Origin: Otis tarda
Lineage: Eukaryota; Chordata; Aves; Otidiformes; Otididae
Direction: 5' to 3'
NCBI GenBank assembly: GCA_026413225.1
Contig: CM048552.1
Location: forward strand, 211,929,553 to 211,993,552
DNA length: 64,000 nucleotides
Below, piece by piece: positions 60,955 through 64,000 of this stretch. A model generated the notes under the pieces. The model was not told where the DNA came from, did not search any database, and was given only the letters and a program-made list of their open reading frames with translations. A program made the position numbers and the translations under genes. How positions within the stretch are numbered: the first letter of the stretch is position 1; every line of letters starts with the position of its first letter.

Positions 60955-62779
60955 TTTCTCATATATGTAATTATGTGCATATGCATCAGTAAATAACTGG
61001 GTTTTGTTTTTTTTTCTAAATTTGTACATATATTTCTTGAAAAGAAGACAAAAAGGCTTTAAAGTTTTTTTTACAAAAAAGCATGGAGAAAAATGCATAA
61101 AGCAAAATTATTTTCTTTTTTTTTGTTGTTTTCACCAGTGAAATTAAAACATCACAAGCTTTTGAAGGCTGTATACTAATATTAACTTTTCATTTACAGG
61201 ATAGATTTGTGTTTATGCCTGCTAGTAAGGGAGAGTTAGTATACTTAAGTACCAGTATAAATGTACAAGGCCCGAGTTGCTGTTTCTTTATTCTAGGAAA
61301 CGTGGCTGCTATTTGATTGGAATAAAGATGGCAACTCAAGCCCAAGGTGTTGAGCACATGCCCTGATTGTATTTCCAGACACCGGAAAGTGAATATCTGC
61401 TGAACTATAGAGCTTAAGTGTTAGAAAACTGGCAGCACTTCTTTGTACCTACCTTGCTGCGTGGAGCTAGCTGATTGTGAGATGCCTGATGCAAAGATTT
61501 AAAACATCAATGCTTGAAATTGGCTTTATTATTTAAAACTTGTGTTGTTGTTTCTGAAAGATTAAATTGCACCACATCCTTCAGAAAGCTCTGTTGTTTG
61601 GAGAACATCCATCCAGAAACAGACTTCCTTTCATTTGTGATTAGAAACTAATCTGCACATCTCTGCTGCAGCTGGTTCTCTTCACTTGCACCGATAGGAA
61701 GTTTACAAATGTCTTTGCTACCACGAGGCCTCACGAAGTACATCTAGGAAAGCACGGTCATTATTCAGCCGGCTGAGATTTTCACCCCACTCCATGATAG
61801 ATGTACCACCAGTGCCCCTCCTGTGTGATTGAATCCAGTTTAAATCTGATACGCATCTCCCGCTGAGAAAACGTGAAATAATAGTGTGGAATGAACCATG
61901 GCGTTCCATCATCTTTCCAGGCCTCACTCACGTTTACTCAATCTTCACTCACAGCTTAGTCAAGAAAATAAAGTTGTTTTTGTTCTCTTTTGGATTTGTG
62001 ATGTTTACTAGCTTGTGTTCTTTTATGAAAGACAATTTTTAGTCCAAGTATTCTGAACTGTCCACAAAATAAAAGTGCTAGATAACATTTTGCTTACCTG
62101 TTGACTTCCCTTGAAAGATGAATAGCCGGCGTTTTTGCCAAAGTCAGGGAATTTAAGATGATAACTAGAAACAAAAGAAAGTGTGGAATAGTCCCGTTCC
62201 TGTTCCACCAAAATACAATATTAGCCCCGGCACTTTGGGCTGTTCGTATAATATTGCAGAACAAACCAGAAGAAATAATTCTTCAACAGGCAGAGAAGAT
62301 GAACCAAGGGTCTGTGTTCAGTGAACTTCATGGGGGAGATTTCTATCATAGCTCAGCTCTGTTTGGCACAAATAAATGCCCCAAGTTCACTTACTTGACT
62401 CAACAACATCAGACCAACGATGCATGTTCTGCCATGAGAAGGGCATATATTGCTTCTCTCGTATCAATTCAAAGAGAGAAGATGGTTGGAAAAATAAGCA
62501 GGAAGAAAAGACATTTGGAAGTTTTCGGGTACTGAGTGAGGACAAAGCCTGGTGGGTGCTGAGCAGTGGGATTTGCAGTCGCTCCGCACTAGCGTGTTAT
62601 GGTTGAGTTGCCCGTTGGTGTCAATGGATGAATGAGGTTCAGAAGAGTGCTTTCGGCCCCAGGTGCAGTGATTGCTTTGAGGTTTCAACCATCCTGCTAT
62701 CCATAGCGCCCCCACCTCCTCCAACCTCAGAAGTGTTTTTCTTGCCTAAAGAAGTATCTTAATTTCTTTTCTTTTCCAG

Positions 62780-62881
62780 AATCAGTGGATAATTGTCCCA
62801 GTAATTGCTATGGGAATGGAGACTGCGTGTCTGGGACTTGCCATTGCTTCCTTGGCTTTCTGGGCCCTGACTGTGGCAGAG
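62780..62881 (+). CDS. TENM4: TENM4 exon: first EGF-like repeat
   Basis: This 102-base exon codes for a complete EGF-like module: the split Glu codon, then [20 protein letters not shown] and [13 protein letters not shown]. All six cysteines are present in the C-x3-C-x5-C-x4-C-x-C-x8-C spacing of teneurin EGF repeats. In teneurins, EGF2 and EGF5 carry the odd cysteines that make the covalent dimer. This repeat has the even number expected for EGF1. Both ends have the same phase (one base), the typical layout of a shuffled EGF exon. Borders are TTTTCCAG acceptor and AGAG|GTAGGA donor. Confidence 0.97.
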
Positions 62882-64000
62882 GTAGGAGTTTACACTTGAT
62901 TAACTCTTCTCCTCTCTCCTTTGGTTAACATTTTTCTTGTGGAAAGTTATATTCATGCCTGCGCCTCTTACAAAGTACACCTCACCCAGCTTGGGGAAGT
63001 TGCTGTGGAATGGAAACGGGTCGGATCTGTGGATTTGTTTGTCACTTGCCGTGATTGCTGTGACCTTAGCAACAACGCAACCCCCGAGCTGTGTATGGAC
63101 AAGCAAAATGTCACACGGGGAATTTTCTCCCTGAGAGTGACTTTAGAAAACATGACTTAAAAATGTGGCGTTATTGTTTGTTTAGCAGAGCACTCTGTCA
63201 TTGTGTGGCACGACCCTGTAATGATACTTTCTTTTAAGACACAGATTATGGAAAATGTAAGTACCTTTTTCATGGCTGCAGGCCTTGCAAGCCTGCCCGA
63301 GCTGTGAAGGATCACTGAAGCCTGGCTGTGGGGAGCAGGGCAGGGTTAGAGGGAGGTTAGGAGTTGGAAATGGCAAGAAAAACTGGATACTCTGGCCAAA
63401 AGTGAAAAAATGACTGGGAAGCAGGCTTACCCCAGCAAAAAATATAATACATTCTGCTCAAGTGAGAAGTATTTTTAATAAATTATTTTGGAAGGGTTTT
63501 ACTTTGACCTGAAATTTTTAGGTTATTTAAACATTTAAAAAACAAACTGAAGTACTTTTAGTAAGAACACATTTCAGACCAAGAAATCAAAACGTTGCAT
63601 GTGGGAAATGCCAGAATGCTGTGTATCAACCTTTTCAAGGCCTTTTTTTGGCTCGAACGGTATAACAAACTAAGTGCAGATTTATAAATCAGAGGAGGGA
63701 GGTAGTGTAAAAAGTTAGTGCCCACACAAGGAGCTTCGCTAAGGCAACAGGTCAGGCCTTCACCCCAGCCCATTGCTTCTTTGGAAGGCAGATTGGCCTC
63801 TTCCCAAGAGAGAGGGCTAAACTCTCCCCAACCCCACGTCCTCTCCTCCTCCGGCTGAGCTTGGGTCACATCGCTGTAGCCCGGCCAAGAGATAAGGACG
63901 GGCGCACACTCTGCAGGCGGGGAACTCTCTGCTGAGGCGGTGTGGTCTGGGCTACAACCCCGGAGATGTTTCAGAGTTCACAGCCCAGGAAGATGGATGT
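62882..64000 (+). other. TENM4: TENM4 intron, 5' part (continues beyond window)
   Basis: Sequence after the EGF1 exon. The next teneurin exon (starting at the SCPVLCSGNGQY motif of EGF2) is not reached. I see no transposon, RNA gene or other coding sequence here. Confidence 0.85.

Larger units (their letters stand above)
45047..62779 (+). other. TENM4: TENM4 intron (17.7 kb)
   Basis: No exon was found on either strand. CR1 fragments lie at 46671-47240, 53351-53569, 57341-57588, 60015-60409 and 60630-60954. A possible degraded MIR/CR1-tail-like SINE lies at 47995-48175. Short A/T runs lie near 45345, 52190, 54010, 54238 and 61005. The repeat-free stretches (48.2-53.3, 53.6-57.3, 57.6-60.0 and 61.0-62.7 kb) show AT-site clusters such as those near 53020-53060 but nothing assignable. 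The acceptor CTTTTCTTTTCCAG is strong. Confidence 0.85.

Noticed and set aside
1-64000. miR-708, which lies in a TENM4 intron in mammals
   Set aside because: I looked for its mature sequence and star strand in both orientations and did not see them. It probably lies in an upstream intron outside the window.
1-64000. Retroviral or LTR elements, CRISPR-like arrays, tRNA and rRNA genes
   Set aside because: No paired long terminal repeats, retroviral gene words, direct-repeat/spacer arrays or cloverleaf-type box A/box B pairs were recognised by eye.
1-64000. Assignment to teneurin-2 or teneurin-3
   Set aside because: The stalk exon ([36 protein letters not shown]) matches teneurin-4. The paralogues have different sequences at this position.

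Overview
This is a window of vertebrate, almost certainly bird, nuclear DNA. It carries part of one gene, teneurin-4 (TENM4/ODZ4), transcribed on the + strand. The call rests on seven exons with canonical AG/GT borders. Their codon phases join without a break and their translations match the teneurin-4 N-terminal half. A bird is suggested by CR1 LINE fragments ending in the 8-base tail (ATTCTATG-type), by modest repeat density, by compact introns, and by the absence of Alu, L1 or B-type repeats.

Layout. Positions 1-5381 are intron, holding a GC-rich block and two CR1 fragments. Exons lie at 5382-5634 and 10775-10873 (intracellular domain), 12950-13185 (proline-rich end of the intracellular domain plus the membrane helix), 35507-35677 (outer juxtamembrane stalk), 40534-40748 and 44836-45046 (conserved extracellular region before the EGF repeats), and 62780-62881 (first EGF-like repeat). 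The two largest introns (22.3 kb and 17.7 kb) hold most of the CR1 copies. The start codon, first exons, remaining EGF repeats and the NHL/YD/toxin-like C-terminal part lie outside the window. The exons total 1,287 bases (429 codons' worth) with no stop or frameshift.

Product. Teneurin-4 is a large type II single-pass membrane protein that dimerises through its EGF repeats and binds latrophilins and other teneurins across the synapse. The window covers about half of its cytoplasmic tail, the helix, the stalk and EGF1.

Non-coding content. There are thirteen CR1 fragments of at least three subfamilies, including a close inverted pair. There are also homopolymer and pyrimidine-rich tracts, two perfect short hairpins, and several motif clusters that could be regulatory: a C/EBP plus CRE pair, an RFX X-box, an NKX palindrome and a homeodomain-site cluster. 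I found no second protein-coding gene, tRNA, rRNA, CRISPR array, retrovirus or LTR element. I did not find a convincing new biological system. The most useful leads are regulatory or splicing candidates inside TENM4.
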